Source: Haloarcula salina (GTDB lineage: Archaea > Halobacteriota > Halobacteria > Halobacteriales > Haloarculaceae). Taken from it: DNA of 64,000 bases. This document shows, one piece after another, positions 34,512 to 43,906 of the stretch. The stretch is from assembly GCF_010119195.1 (NCBI RefSeq), contig NZ_WRXL01000005.1, positions 62,001 through 126,000 on the forward strand, written 5' to 3'. The position numbers were made by a program, and so were the translations under genes. The notes beneath the pieces are model-generated. The model did not search any database. It had not been told where the DNA came from and worked only from the letters and a program-made list of their open reading frames with translations. Each line of letters begins with the position of its first letter. Positions within the stretch are counted from its first letter, which is position 1.

Positions 34512-35648
34512 ATGCAGTTCTCCCACGAGCGTATCGACGATCACCCACCCTGTAGCAAGCTCAGTAGCTTGCAGACGGGTGATTTTACCGGTAGCGGGCG
34601 TCCAGATGTCATCGTCGTGGGCATGGGCGGAAACCCGGCTGTCACGGTCGCGGGAGCAGACGTACAGCTACCGACGGTCGGTCCGCTCAGTCGGGTGACA
34701 CCGCGATTTGAGACGAACATCTTCTGGTACGAGAACCCCGGATGGGAGCGACACGTGCTGGCACCCGAGACCGATCTCCATCCGGGCGTCGGCAGCGATC
34801 TCGCCGATATCGACGGCGACGGTCTCCTGGACCTCGTCGTGGGGCAGGGGTTCGGTCGCTCCGACGTCTACTGGTATGCCCAGCCCGAGAACCCGAGAGA
34901 GCCATGGGGGCAGTACCACATCTCCAGTCGGTTCGAGAAGTACCACGACCTGCTCGTCGCTGACGTCGACGGCGACGGGAACGACGAACTCGTGGGCCTC
35001 TCGCAGGACAGCGAAACCGTGTTTTACTACGATGTCCCGGCCGATCCGTATCAAGAACCGTGGCCGGACGCGAACCTCCACGTGATCGACAGCGGTACCA
35101 GAGTCGAGGGGGTCGCCGTGGCTGACGTGGACGGCGACGGAGCGCGAGAGGTGATCGCCGGGACGAACGCGTATCATCGAGAGGATGAGGACTGGCGACG
35201 CGCAGACATCTGTACGGACTGGGACGATACACGGGTCGCCGTGGCCGATCTCGACCGAGACGGAACGCCCGAGATAGTCCTCTCCGAGGGCGATTCACCC
35301 ACCTTCGGCACGCATCCGGGACGCGTCGCGTGGGTCGAGTACCCTGACGGGGAGCCGACAATCCTCCGGGACGACATGTTCTGCCCCCACAGCCTCCAGA
35401 CGGCTGACCTGACCGGCAACGGATACCCCGACATCTACGTCGGGGAGATGTCCCTCGGGGAGAACGACCGACCCGTCCAGCTCGTCTTCGAGAACCTCGG
35501 CGAGTTCGAGTTTCGCGAGCACGTCGTCGAGCGGAACATCGCCACTCACGAGGCGAAGCTCGTCGACATGACCGGCGACGGCCGGCTCGACATCGTCGGT
35601 AAGTCCTACGGTCCGGACCACCACGTCGACGTCTGGTACCGACAGTAA
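34512..35648 (+). CDS. Seven-repeat FG-GAP/VCBS beta-propeller protein
   Basis: A 378-residue protein with seven copies of the FG-GAP/VCBS calcium-loop motif: GDFTGSGRPDVIVVG, ADIDGDGLLDLVVGQ, ADVDGDGNDELVG, ADVDGDGAREVIAG, ADLDRDGTPEIVLSEG, ADLTGNGYPDIYVGE and VDMTGDGRLDIVGKS. Seven blades make a closed integrin-like propeller. Such proteins usually bind sugars, proteins or calcium outside the cell. No Sec or Tat signal is visible at the N-terminus (MQFSHERIDD), which is odd; either it acts inside the cell or leaves by another route. It may bind or measure the glycan made by this locus. No enzyme motif is seen. Confidence 0.85.
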   Translation: MQFSHERIDDHPPCSKLSSLQTGDFTGSGRPDVIVVGMGGNPAVTVAGADVQLPTVGPLSRVTPRFETNIFWYENPGWERHVLAPETDLHPGVGSDLADIDGDGLLDLVVGQGFGRSDVYWYAQPENPREPWGQYHISSRFEKYHDLLVADVDGDGNDELVGLSQDSETVFYYDVPADPYQEPWPDANLHVIDSGTRVEGVAVADVDGDGAREVIAGTNAYHREDEDWRRADICTDWDDTRVAVADLDRDGTPEIVLSEGDSPTFGTHPGRVAWVEYPDGEPTILRDDMFCPHSLQTADLTGNGYPDIYVGEMSLGENDRPVQLVFENLGEFEFREHVVERNIATHEAKLVDMTGDGRLDIVGKSYGPDHHVDVWYRQ

Positions 35649-35717
35649 GGTCGAACTCTGCGAGCGAGGATACCGGGTTAAATCTGTGATGGACAGCCCG
35701 TACCGTTCGCCGCCTCC

Positions 35718-36998
35718 TCAGATGCCGACGAGTTCGAAGCCGTGTTGCTCCCACGAATCGGCATCCATGAGAGCGAGGGGGTCGACCATCACGCGCTCAC
35801 CGAGAAGCGATCCCACCCGACGGGGATCGAGGTCGGCAAATTCGTCGTGGGCGCTGGTCAGGACCGCCGCATCGGCACCGTCCAACGCGTCGGCGAGCGA
35901 TTCTAGCTCGAGGGTGGGACTGGTGACGTGCGGATCGCACAGCCTGATTTCAGTCGCTCCCATGCCCCCGTCCGCGACTCGGAGCTCAGCTGTTTCGGGG
36001 TCGGACAGAATCCGCGCGATCTCCAATCCCGGACTATTCCGCGTGTCGTCGACGTTGCCCTTGTACGCGACCCCGAGGATGGCGACCGTCTTGTCCTCCA
36101 GCGTGCCGAGCGCCTCTGCCACCAGGTCCGCGACGTAGCCGGGCATGCGATCGTTTACCCTGCGGGCTGCGTCCACGAGCTGTGTCTCGTCGGATCGCTC
36201 GGCGAAGAACAGGGGGTCGACCGGGAGGCAGTGACCGCCGACGCCCGGTCCGGGACGAAGGATGTCTACGCGCGGGTGATTGTTCGCCAGCCGGATCGCC
36301 TCGCGAACGTCGACGCCGTAGTCTCTGGCGGTGAGCGCAAGCGTGTTGGCGTAGGCGATGTTGACGTCACGGAACGCGTTCTGGACGAGCTTGACGAACT
36401 CTGCGGTGGTGGCGTCGGGAGCGACCCTGAGATCACCGGTCGGAACCGTCCCGTACAGTTCCTCGATCGCCGCGGTCGAATCGGCGTCGATCCCGCCGAG
36501 GATACGGTCGTTCGACTGGAGTTCCGTCACGGCATTGCCGGGAAGCATCGTCTCCGGCACGTAGCCAAGTCCGATATCAGTACCGGGCTCCAACCCCGAC
36601 TCGGCGAGAATCGGAGAGAGGACTGTCGCGGTTGTTCCGGGGGGGACAGTCGATTCGAGTACGACCACGTCGTCCGCTCGGAGGAGCGGGCGGACATTCC
36701 GGGCGGCGGCCTCGACGTACTGCAGATCAGCCCGACCTGCGTCTCTATCGTACGGTGTCGGGACGCAGATGAGCTGGTAGTCGGCCGCTTCGGGGTGGGA
36801 ACTGATTGTGAGTTCGCCGTCCAGTGCGTCACGAACGTACGTCTCGAGTTCCTCCTCCGTGACCTCGGGCTCACCGCGCTCCAGTCGGCGACGCACACGG
36901 TCGTCGGTATCGTAGCCGATTACTTTGTGACCGTTATGGACGAACAACGACGCTGTCGCCAGCCCGATGTATCCGAGCCCGTGGACACAGATTTCCAT
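35718..36998 (-). CDS. wecC: UDP-N-acetyl-D-mannosaminuronate dehydrogenase-type nucleotide-sugar dehydrogenase
   Basis: A 426-residue NAD-dependent enzyme that oxidises the C6 hydroxyl of a UDP-sugar to the uronate in two steps. It starts ICVHGLGYIGLATASLF, a GxGxxG form; other marks are CVPTPYDRD, VVLESTVPPGTT, GYVPETMLPG and the catalytic Cys in GVGGHCLPVDP. With the UDP-GlcNAc 2-epimerase at 51697-52845 it would make UDP-ManNAcA, a common sugar of haloarchaeal glycans. UDP-glucose or UDP-GalNAc dehydrogenase activity is the alternative. It is convergent with the FG-GAP gene, and its promoter faces the gene-free stretch before the flippase. Confidence 0.9.
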   Translation of the reverse strand: MEICVHGLGYIGLATASLFVHNGHKVIGYDTDDRVRRRLERGEPEVTEEELETYVRDALDGELTISSHPEAADYQLICVPTPYDRDAGRADLQYVEAAARNVRPLLRADDVVVLESTVPPGTTATVLSPILAESGLEPGTDIGLGYVPETMLPGNAVTELQSNDRILGGIDADSTAAIEELYGTVPTGDLRVAPDATTAEFVKLVQNAFRDVNIAYANTLALTARDYGVDVREAIRLANNHPRVDILRPGPGVGGHCLPVDPLFFAERSDETQLVDAARRVNDRMPGYVADLVAEALGTLEDKTVAILGVAYKGNVDDTRNSPGLEIARILSDPETAELRVADGGMGATEIRLCDPHVTSPTLELESLADALDGADAAVLTSAHDEFADLDPRRVGSLLGERVMVDPLALMDADSWEQHGFELVGI

Positions 36999-37453
36999 CG
37001 TCTCCTACTTGTCGGTTAGTCACTCTGTTATGTGTCAGATACCGAGAGTCAAAGCAACTGAGCGGATGTGAAACCGCTAGCAGCTAGACCTTACCACCAC
37101 GTGGTGTGCCGGCGTGTCGCGTTTAGTAATGCGTGTCCGACTATGGAACCCAGGGGCGAGGGGGAGTTCGCAGGAGAACGTGTGGACTCCACGGCGAACA
37201 ACGGCGCGCTGTGCGGCCCAGATCCACCGTATCGGACCGAAAAGTGTAGCAAGAAGGACCATTATTACTATCTAGGACCATTAACTAACGAACGACGAGC
37301 GCATCGGCTCACAGACTGCATCGGGACTGGAAAGGTCGCCCGGAGACAACAGATGGACACGATTCCGTACGAGATCGAACCAGTCAAAGACGGGTGGCAA
37401 TACCGCCGGCGCTGGCTCCCTGGCGTGCGTTCACAAGTGGAGCGGTGGCTGCC
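36999..37453. other. Gene-free stretch between wecC and the flippase
   Basis: 455 bp. The first 40 bp hold the wecC promoter (minus-strand CATAACAG near 37029). AGGACCATTA is directly repeated at 37255-37264 and 37274-37283, with an AT-rich stretch between that may be the flippase promoter. A 129-codon frame at 37068-37457 is not haloarchaeal in composition. Confidence 0.5.
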
Positions 37454-38962
37454 GTGAGAGATCGACTGAAAGCGATTTTCGGACGAATACGGGCGATACT
37501 CACACCAGGAGAGAGCCTGATCGAACAGTCGGTGACGGGAGGAATATGGCTGACGCTGCTGAATATCACCGGTCGCGCATTTCAAATTTTAACGGTCGTC
37601 TTTCTCGCACGCCTCCTGGACCCACGCGCGTTCGGAATCGTGGGATCGGCGATGCTCGTCATCACCGGCCTCAGGCGAGTCTCGAAACTCGGGCTCAACG
37701 ATGCCCTCATTTACAACGAAAGCGAGAACGTCGACCCCTACCTGAACACGGTGTGGATCCTGAACGGGGGAAGAGGGATCGTACTCGGGGTCCTGCTCTT
37801 CGCGGCGGCACCGGGAATCGCCTGGTTCTTTTCGGAACCGAACATCGAGCCGATCCTCCGTGCGATGGCTATCGGTCCAGTCATACTCGGGCTGAGAAAC
37901 CCGTCCATCGTGTATTTCAAGAAAGACCTGAACTTCCACAAGCAGTTCGTGTACGACGTCAGCGGTGACGCCGCCTACTTTTTCACCGCGCTCGCGTACG
38001 CGGTGTTCGACCCAACCGTCTGGGCACTCGCGTTCGGATACGTCGCTCGCAACGTCGTCCGCAGCGGCTTTTCGTTTGTACTCAGCGGATACAGGCCCTG
38101 GCCGTCTATCGACGTCGCGCGAGCCGCGGAAATGATCGATTACGGCAAGTGGATCACCGCGTCGAACGTGTTGAACTACGTTAGTAACCAAGGAGACGAC
38201 ATCTTCGTCTCGTGGTTGCTCGGCTCCTCGGCGCTTGGCTTCTATCAGCTCGCCTACCGGCTATCGAACGCACCGGCGACCGAGTTAGCCCACGTCGTCT
38301 CACAGGTGAGCTTTCCGGCGTATTCGAAAGTCCAAGACGATCCCGAGACGGTCCGGTCAGCCTTCTATCGGACGATCCGTCTCTCGATGTTCCTGGTCGC
38401 ACCGATGGCTATCGGAATCGCGCTCGTGACCGAACCGTTCGTCACCGGCGTTCTCGGGGAGCAGTGGGTACCGATGATCGTCCCTATGCAGTTGCTAGCG
38501 ATCTACGGGTTGCTTCGCGGCTATCTCGCCTCGTTCGGATCGGTGTGGCGTGCGACCGGGAACCAGGATTATCTCGTTAAAGTTCAGCTACTCACCATCG
38601 TCCTCATCGCGATCCCGATCTATCCGGCCGCGAGCAGATACGGTATCTCGGGGGTCGCGATGGTGATCGTCGCCGTCTACGCGTTCGTGATGACGCCGGT
38701 GGATATGTACTTCGCCGTAGAGGCGGTCGACGGCAGTTTCCGTCGGCTGGCGAAGGAGTTCGCCTATCCGCTTCCCGCGGCCGGGATCATGGGACTAGTG
38801 GGCCTGTGGATCCAACGTGTCGTCACGATAGCGCCGCTGGTCGAATTCGTGCTACTCGTGGTCGTCGGTATCGTCACGTACGCCGCTGCAGTCCTCGCGA
38901 TCGAATCGCGGATCGAGTGGGGGATTGTCGACGAAATTCGAGATCTCGCATCGTTCATCTGA
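37454..38962 (+). CDS. Polysaccharide flippase (Wzx/RfbX type)
   Basis: About 502 residues with 12-14 membrane helices, MATE/MVF-like polysaccharide exporter fold. Landmarks are GGIWLTLLNITGRAFQILTVVFLARLLDPRAFGIVG at the start (first helix and conserved LARLLDP loop) and QGDDIFVSWLLGSSALGFYQLAYRLSN in the middle. It should move lipid-linked oligosaccharide across the membrane. I chose GTG 37454 (VRDRLKAI), which gives the usual short tail before helix 1; the frame is open to a GTG at 37394. The stop at 38962 is certain. Confidence 0.88.
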   Translation: MRDRLKAIFGRIRAILTPGESLIEQSVTGGIWLTLLNITGRAFQILTVVFLARLLDPRAFGIVGSAMLVITGLRRVSKLGLNDALIYNESENVDPYLNTVWILNGGRGIVLGVLLFAAAPGIAWFFSEPNIEPILRAMAIGPVILGLRNPSIVYFKKDLNFHKQFVYDVSGDAAYFFTALAYAVFDPTVWALAFGYVARNVVRSGFSFVLSGYRPWPSIDVARAAEMIDYGKWITASNVLNYVSNQGDDIFVSWLLGSSALGFYQLAYRLSNAPATELAHVVSQVSFPAYSKVQDDPETVRSAFYRTIRLSMFLVAPMAIGIALVTEPFVTGVLGEQWVPMIVPMQLLAIYGLLRGYLASFGSVWRATGNQDYLVKVQLLTIVLIAIPIYPAASRYGISGVAMVIVAVYAFVMTPVDMYFAVEAVDGSFRRLAKEFAYPLPAAGIMGLVGLWIQRVVTIAPLVEFVLLVVVGIVTYAAAVLAIESRIEWGIVDEIRDLASFI

Positions 38963-39050
38963 TAGGCGGAGTCGAGAAGAGACGCTGGACGTGGAGAAAC
39001 GTCACGCTACACTCAGTTCCGCCGATGAAACGAGATTGACCGAGGAACGG

Positions 39051-40223
39051 CTATCGGAGAGACGTCTGAATGAACCGTTCGTAATCGTCGAGGACTTCCG
39101 CTGGTGAGAAGTCGTTTGCTCGTCGCTTTAGGGCCGACGTATCCGTTTCATCGTCGAGTGTTTTCTCGACGGCCGTCGCGATCTCCGAGACGTCACCGAC
39201 GGGTGTGAGACGACCGTACTGGCCGTCGGCGAGGATTTCACGCGGCCCGCTGGGGCAGTCGGTCGAGACGACCGGACAGCCACAGGCCATCGCCTCGATG
39301 AGTACCGTCGGGAGCCCCTCGAAGCGAGACGTGAGCAGGAAGACGCTCGCCCGGTGCATGTACCGATACGGATTGTCGACATACCCGGGAACGGAGACGG
39401 CGTCGCTGATCCCCATCTGTTCCGCGCTGTCGTGGAGTTCTTCGCGAAGCGGGCCCTGACCGGCGACGACCGCTCTGGTGTCGGGCCTCGATTCGTGCAC
39501 CCGGTCGAACGCCCGAAGCCACGTCTGGAGGTCCTTTTGCGAGTCGAGTCTGCCGACGAAGAGCACCACGTCGAGGTCGTCGTCTTCGATCCACTCGTGA
39601 TCGACCGACTGGTGTGCGCGCTCCCGGACCCGCTCGATTTCGATCGGGTTGTGCAGAACTGTCACGTCGTCCTCTCGGAGCGACATCTGCTCAACGAGAC
39701 TGTCTGAGACCCCTTGCGAAACGGCGATCACTCGGTCGGCCGACGGGAGCAACCGAACGGCCAATTTCCGGAGCAGTTTCGACTTCAGAGTGGTGGCCGG
39801 TTCGACGTCGAACGCGTTGTGCTCCGTCGGGATGAGTTTCGTCCGAGTGTCTGCGACGAGCGACGCCGCGAGACAGACCGTATTCGCGTGAGTTACCTGG
39901 GAGAGCAGCGCGTCCGGCTCGCTTTCTTCGAGATAGGACACGAGCTTCGGGACGTGTGCCGTAATGCCCGCCACCGGAACACGTGAGTCCCCGAGCGCGA
40001 CGACGGGGACGTCCTCGTCGATCTCCGAGTGGAGTTTGCCGTACGGGTGAGAAAGCACCAGTTCGACGTCGTATCCTCGGCGGGACAGTCCGTTGACGAT
40101 GTTCACCGTCACCTGCTCCGCACCGCCGACCGTGAGGTTCGGAATGTAGAACCCGAGCGACGGACGCTCCCCGTCCTCATCGACGGCACGCGAGCTATCG
40201 GTCGCAGAATCGGGACGGGTCAT
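39051..40223 (-). CDS. GT4 glycosyltransferase (copy A of a paralogous pair)
   Basis: A 390-residue retaining GT-B transferase. The acceptor domain starts FYIPNLTVGGAEQVTVNIVNGL. The donor domain has VLFVGRLDSQKDLQTWLRAF and the EX7E motif in RFEGLPTVLIEAMACGCPVVSTDCPSGPREI. It is closely related to the protein at 59208-60377, mainly over the donor half and the N-terminal GGAE loop. Donor and acceptor sugars are unknown. It is convergent with the flippase. A TATA-like sequence near 40252 (minus strand, CTAACAAAG) suggests a leaderless start at 40223. Confidence 0.9.
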   Translation of the reverse strand: MTRPDSATDSSRAVDEDGERPSLGFYIPNLTVGGAEQVTVNIVNGLSRRGYDVELVLSHPYGKLHSEIDEDVPVVALGDSRVPVAGITAHVPKLVSYLEESEPDALLSQVTHANTVCLAASLVADTRTKLIPTEHNAFDVEPATTLKSKLLRKLAVRLLPSADRVIAVSQGVSDSLVEQMSLREDDVTVLHNPIEIERVRERAHQSVDHEWIEDDDLDVVLFVGRLDSQKDLQTWLRAFDRVHESRPDTRAVVAGQGPLREELHDSAEQMGISDAVSVPGYVDNPYRYMHRASVFLLTSRFEGLPTVLIEAMACGCPVVSTDCPSGPREILADGQYGRLTPVGDVSEIATAVEKTLDDETDTSALKRRANDFSPAEVLDDYERFIQTSLR

Positions 40224-40293
40224 CTGGTTCGACTGTTTCCGTTCGCCTTCTTTGTTAGAAGCTCGCTACGGGGCGAAGCAGACACCGACGGAG

Positions 40294-40701
40294 TCAGACC
40301 GTATACTGCACGAACCGTTGGACGATGAGATACACCAGAACACCGAACCCGAGGTAGACGAACCAGTTCAGACGACGCCACCAGTCCGGATTGCCACGTG
40401 CCGGTGCAAGCAACACTCTGGCGAGCAGTAATCCGTTGAACGAGAGGATGAAATACAGATCAAGCGCCCACATATCGAAGAGGAACAGGAGTGCGAGTGC
40501 GACCACCATCCATCCCGTTTGAATTGCGACGAGTCTCCAGAAGCGACTGGACTGGTCGATATCCGACCCGCGGTGGCTATAGTTCCGGTCCAGGGTCGAA
40601 TCAGCCCCGTCCGAACTGTCGAAACGGGCAGTGGTGATTCGATCCCAGAACGACGGTTCGACGTACTCGTCAGTGTCTTCGCTCACGGTCCAGTCACCCA
40701 C
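40294..40701 (-). CDS. Small Trp-rich membrane protein of unknown function
   Basis: About 135 residues from GTG 40701. An acidic N-terminus (SEDTDEYVEPSFWDRI) is followed by two or three membrane helices (GWMVVALALLFLFDMWALDLYF, and YLGFGVLVYLIVQRF at the end). The open frame reaches an ATG at 40785, but those extra residues are not acidic, and a TATA-like TTTATTATGG on the minus strand at 40721-40730 lies about 25 nt before the GTG at 40701. I do not recognise a family. Its place beside a GT4 gene suggests an accessory part of the glycan machinery. Confidence 0.6.
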   Translation of the reverse strand: MGDWTVSEDTDEYVEPSFWDRITTARFDSSDGADSTLDRNYSHRGSDIDQSSRFWRLVAIQTGWMVVALALLFLFDMWALDLYFILSFNGLLLARVLLAPARGNPDWWRRLNWFVYLGFGVLVYLIVQRFVQYTV

Positions 40702-40967
40702 CGAATCCCACGCGTCGAAGCCATAATAAAGGTGTGAGAAACTCAGGCATAGAGGTATATGGCGTTTACTCTGGTCCGAGAGCAACTCGGGAGAAGAAAC
40801 CGCACAAAAACCGCATCAGACGGTTGGTAGACTCAAACTAACAATGCGGGTCTGCATTCCAAGGGGGAACGCAATGAGTTCATGGCGAGGGACGGTAATC
40901 GTCAGCGAAATCTGCCACACGTCTTACTCGTAACGATGGGGCGCCAAGAGCAGTGGGAGCGGTCGCG

Positions 40968-41972
40968 GTGAGTCGCCCCGAGGATCGAGGGGGCCGGGCC
41001 CTCACCAATCTGGATCTCCTCGTGGTCGCTGTGTTAGCGGTCAGTACCTCGGTCGTCGGTCTCTGGCTGCCCGACGTGTTACCCACGCCCTTTCGCGTCG
41101 TGCTCGGGTTTCTCTTCATCTTCGTGCTCCCCGGCTATGCCGCCACTGCGGCGCTCTACCCGACGATGTATCGACAGGTCGTCCCGGCAACCGGGATCTC
41201 AACCACCGCAGCCGATTCTCAGCTGTTCGGAACCGAAATCGCAGTGTTAACAGTCGGTCTCAGTCTCTTTTCGGTCCCACTCCCGCTGTTGTCCGTGACG
41301 CTCCTCGGCTTTGACATCGGTCCAGGGACGACTTTCGTGCTCGTTACGGCGGTCACAGTGGTGTGTTCCATCGCCGCCGTACTGCGGCGAGCGCGAGCTC
41401 CCTCAGAGGGTGCCGGCGTACCAGTCGCTCACCTCAGTCAGCAGGTGACGAGCGACTTTCGTGCCCAGTTTTCCAGCGGGCCGACCATCGGAGCGGTCAC
41501 CATCGTACTCCTGTTGGCCGCGGCAGGCGTCGCGAGCGCGACGCTGATCAGTCAGCCACAGGGGGAGACCTACACCGAGTTCTCGCTCCTCACAATCGAC
41601 GACGAGACGGGGAACCTGACGGCGGACGGGTATCCCACGTCGGTTACGGTGGGAGACCCCCAGTCAGTAGTGGTGTCGGTTACCAACCGTGAAGGGGCCG
41701 AGACGAACTACACCGTGGTCGTGGAACAACAACGGCTCGGCCGAGAAGGCGACATTCGACAGGTCCAGCAGTCGACTACCGTCGACCGGTTCTCGTTAAC
41801 GCTGGCAAATCGAGAAACTGAACGACGCAACCGATCCATCGAAGTCTCCCGGATCCCCGGACCAGAAGAGTCCCGTCTGGCGTTTCTCCTCTACAGAGGC
41901 GACCCGCCAGAACGACCGAGCATCGACAGTTCCTACCGCCATACCTACTTCTGGGTGAACGTCACGGGGTAA
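40968..41972 (+). CDS. DUF1616 membrane protein (copy 2)
   Basis: About 334 residues. N-terminal helices are LLVVAVLAVSTSVVGLWL, VLGFLFIFVLPGYAATAAL and two more around VSLLTVG-like and FVLVTAVTVVCSIAAVL segments, then IGAVTIVLLLAAAGVASATL, and an outward beta domain with QPQGETYTEFSLLT and YTVVVEQQ. It is a paralogue of the protein at 33417-34358, sharing FVLPGYA/FVPGYA and the YTEF[SG]LLT entry to the outer domain. GTG 40968 and GTG 40953 are both possible. It is followed after 70 bp by the large membrane protein at 42043, so the two may form an operon. Confidence 0.85.
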   Translation: MSRPEDRGGRALTNLDLLVVAVLAVSTSVVGLWLPDVLPTPFRVVLGFLFIFVLPGYAATAALYPTMYRQVVPATGISTTAADSQLFGTEIAVLTVGLSLFSVPLPLLSVTLLGFDIGPGTTFVLVTAVTVVCSIAAVLRRARAPSEGAGVPVAHLSQQVTSDFRAQFSSGPTIGAVTIVLLLAAAGVASATLISQPQGETYTEFSLLTIDDETGNLTADGYPTSVTVGDPQSVVVSVTNREGAETNYTVVVEQQRLGREGDIRQVQQSTTVDRFSLTLANRETERRNRSIEVSRIPGPEESRLAFLLYRGDPPERPSIDSSYRHTYFWVNVTG

Positions 41973-42042
41973 CTATGCTCGGGACAGATCCGCCGGCCGA
42001 AACGGCACTATCGAACGCTCGGTCAGAGCGGGAGCGGCGCTT

Positions 42043-43842
42043 ATGAACGAACGACTGCGGAATCGCGTCACACGAGCGGCGGTCCTGAGCGGCGGCGGCA
42101 TCGTCTTCCTCCTGGCAGTCATCCTCTCCCTGACGCCGCCGGCGACCGGATACGAATTCTCCGTCTACCGGGCACTGCCGGTCGAGTTCTGGATACTGGC
42201 GATATCGGGACTGGTGCTGTGTCAGTTGCTGATCGTGCGCTACGCGCTCTGGGACGACGACGCGCCGGTATCGTGGCGGTACGGAGTGGTCATCGCACTC
42301 TCGATCGAGACGCTGATTCTGTCGCTCCCGTACTTTCGCGGCTATCAGGCCTACGACCGCGCGGACGTCCTGACGCACATCGGCTACATCCGGAGCATCC
42401 ACCAGTACGGAACGCCGCCCGCGAAGGACATCTATCCGAATATCCACATCGTTACGCTCTCGCTCTCGTACGCGACCGGGATCGAACCGCTACAGATCAT
42501 CAACACGATCTCGGTCGTCGTTCCGGTGTTTTCGGTGCTGGCGTGGTACGCGTTCGTCGTCCGACTGTACGACCGGCGACGCGCGCTGTTGACGCTCCCC
42601 TTCGCGATACTCTTCGTCGCCGGGAGCGCGTACACAAATCCCTCGCCCTACACGCAGATCTCACTGGTAGTGCCGTTCGTCCTCTATCTGTTCGTTCGAG
42701 AGCGCCAGACTCGGTCCATTCCGGCTCGAGTCGCGCTCGCGGTCACCGCGGTATCGCTCGTCATCTACCACCCGATAATAACGCTGTTCGTCAGCGGCAT
42801 ACTGCTCGTGTACATCCTCGTCGAACTGGTGGTGAGCGCTCGTTCTGGCGTCGACAGGCCGCGGGCATCTGTCGGCAAAGCGGTAACGTTCCAGTTGCTG
42901 GTCGGCCTGTTCCTCTCCTGGTATCACGGCTTCGGTCCCGTCATCAGACGGAGCCGAGAAGCGATTCGCGGGCTGTTGGGAACGTCCGGTGGCCAGTCGC
43001 CGCTGGGGCAGTACAGCTCGGCCGTCAGTTCGACCTCACCGAAGCTCTCGGACATCCTGGTCATCGGCTTCATCGAGTACGGCGTCTCTGCGGTATTCCT
43101 GGGTATCGGTGGCCTGTACATACTCACGAAGGCGTACGACGGGCTCACGGGTCGGTTCGACATCGACGTCTACGAGGGGACGTTCGTCGTGTCGTTCGTC
43201 GCGTTCGCCGGCGCGTCGGTCTGCTTTCTCGTCTTCGACCTCATCGTCGGGTTCGGCCGCCCGCTACTGTACGTCAACATCTTCGGCGCGCTGCTCGCCG
43301 GGCCACTGTTTTACTGGGGGTACCGACGACTGGACTTCCGGCGAGGCGTCACGCTGTTCCTCTGTGTCACCCTCGTCGCGTACAGCACGTTCGGCGTGCT
43401 GAGTCTCTATCACTCGCCGCTGAAAGCCGAACCCGGACGCCACGTGACCGACGCCGAACTGGAGGGGTCACAGTGGTTGCTCGATCACCGGAACCGGTTC
43501 TTCGGGACCGTCGAGTACGGAATCACGCTGTGGCGGTTCGGTGACACGTATTTCGGGGTGAACAAGAGCTCGCGACGCGAGATGGTCGATCCCGAGAGCC
43601 CGTTACCGCCACCGAGCTTCGGCTATCGGACCAACGACACGCTCGGCTCGTCGTACGAGACGAACCAGTACATGGTGATCACGACCAAAGGGCGCGAGTT
43701 CTACCCGTCGATGTACCCGGACTACCGGGATCAGTGGCGGTTCCACGACCGGGACTTCGAGCAGTTGCAGCGCGACCCGACGACATCGCAAGTGTATCAC
43801 AACGGAAACGTGAACGTGTACCGCATCAACGGGACCGGGTAG
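42043..43842 (+). CDS. Large multi-pass membrane protein, candidate glycan polymerase (copy A)
   Basis: 599 residues, with about 11-12 membrane helices in the first 475 and a soluble C-terminal part of about 130 residues. It starts with a helix, GGGIVFLLAVILSLTPPATGYE, and has an early loop with YDRADVLTHIGYIRSI, reminiscent of the first outer loop of GT-C transferases, and an internal YHPIITLFVSG. It could be a Wzy-like polymerase or a lipid-linked-sugar transferase; no family motif settles this. A paralogue starts at 62217: both share TGYE near helix 1 and the C-terminal DPT-x-x-x-VY-x-NG. It directly follows the DUF1616 gene. Confidence 0.8.
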   Translation: MNERLRNRVTRAAVLSGGGIVFLLAVILSLTPPATGYEFSVYRALPVEFWILAISGLVLCQLLIVRYALWDDDAPVSWRYGVVIALSIETLILSLPYFRGYQAYDRADVLTHIGYIRSIHQYGTPPAKDIYPNIHIVTLSLSYATGIEPLQIINTISVVVPVFSVLAWYAFVVRLYDRRRALLTLPFAILFVAGSAYTNPSPYTQISLVVPFVLYLFVRERQTRSIPARVALAVTAVSLVIYHPIITLFVSGILLVYILVELVVSARSGVDRPRASVGKAVTFQLLVGLFLSWYHGFGPVIRRSREAIRGLLGTSGGQSPLGQYSSAVSSTSPKLSDILVIGFIEYGVSAVFLGIGGLYILTKAYDGLTGRFDIDVYEGTFVVSFVAFAGASVCFLVFDLIVGFGRPLLYVNIFGALLAGPLFYWGYRRLDFRRGVTLFLCVTLVAYSTFGVLSLYHSPLKAEPGRHVTDAELEGSQWLLDHRNRFFGTVEYGITLWRFGDTYFGVNKSSRREMVDPESPLPPPSFGYRTNDTLGSSYETNQYMVITTKGREFYPSMYPDYRDQWRFHDRDFEQLQRDPTTSQVYHNGNVNVYRINGTG

Positions 43843-43906
43843 CCGCCAGAAGGGAATGGATTACAGGGGCGAGAGACAGGGCTGATTTCTCACGATGCGA
43901 GCCGAA

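Noticed and set aside
37255-37283. Direct repeat AGGACCATTA with a 19-bp period
   Set aside because: Only two copies of 10 bp. It may be chance, and there is no further copy or CRISPR-like pattern.
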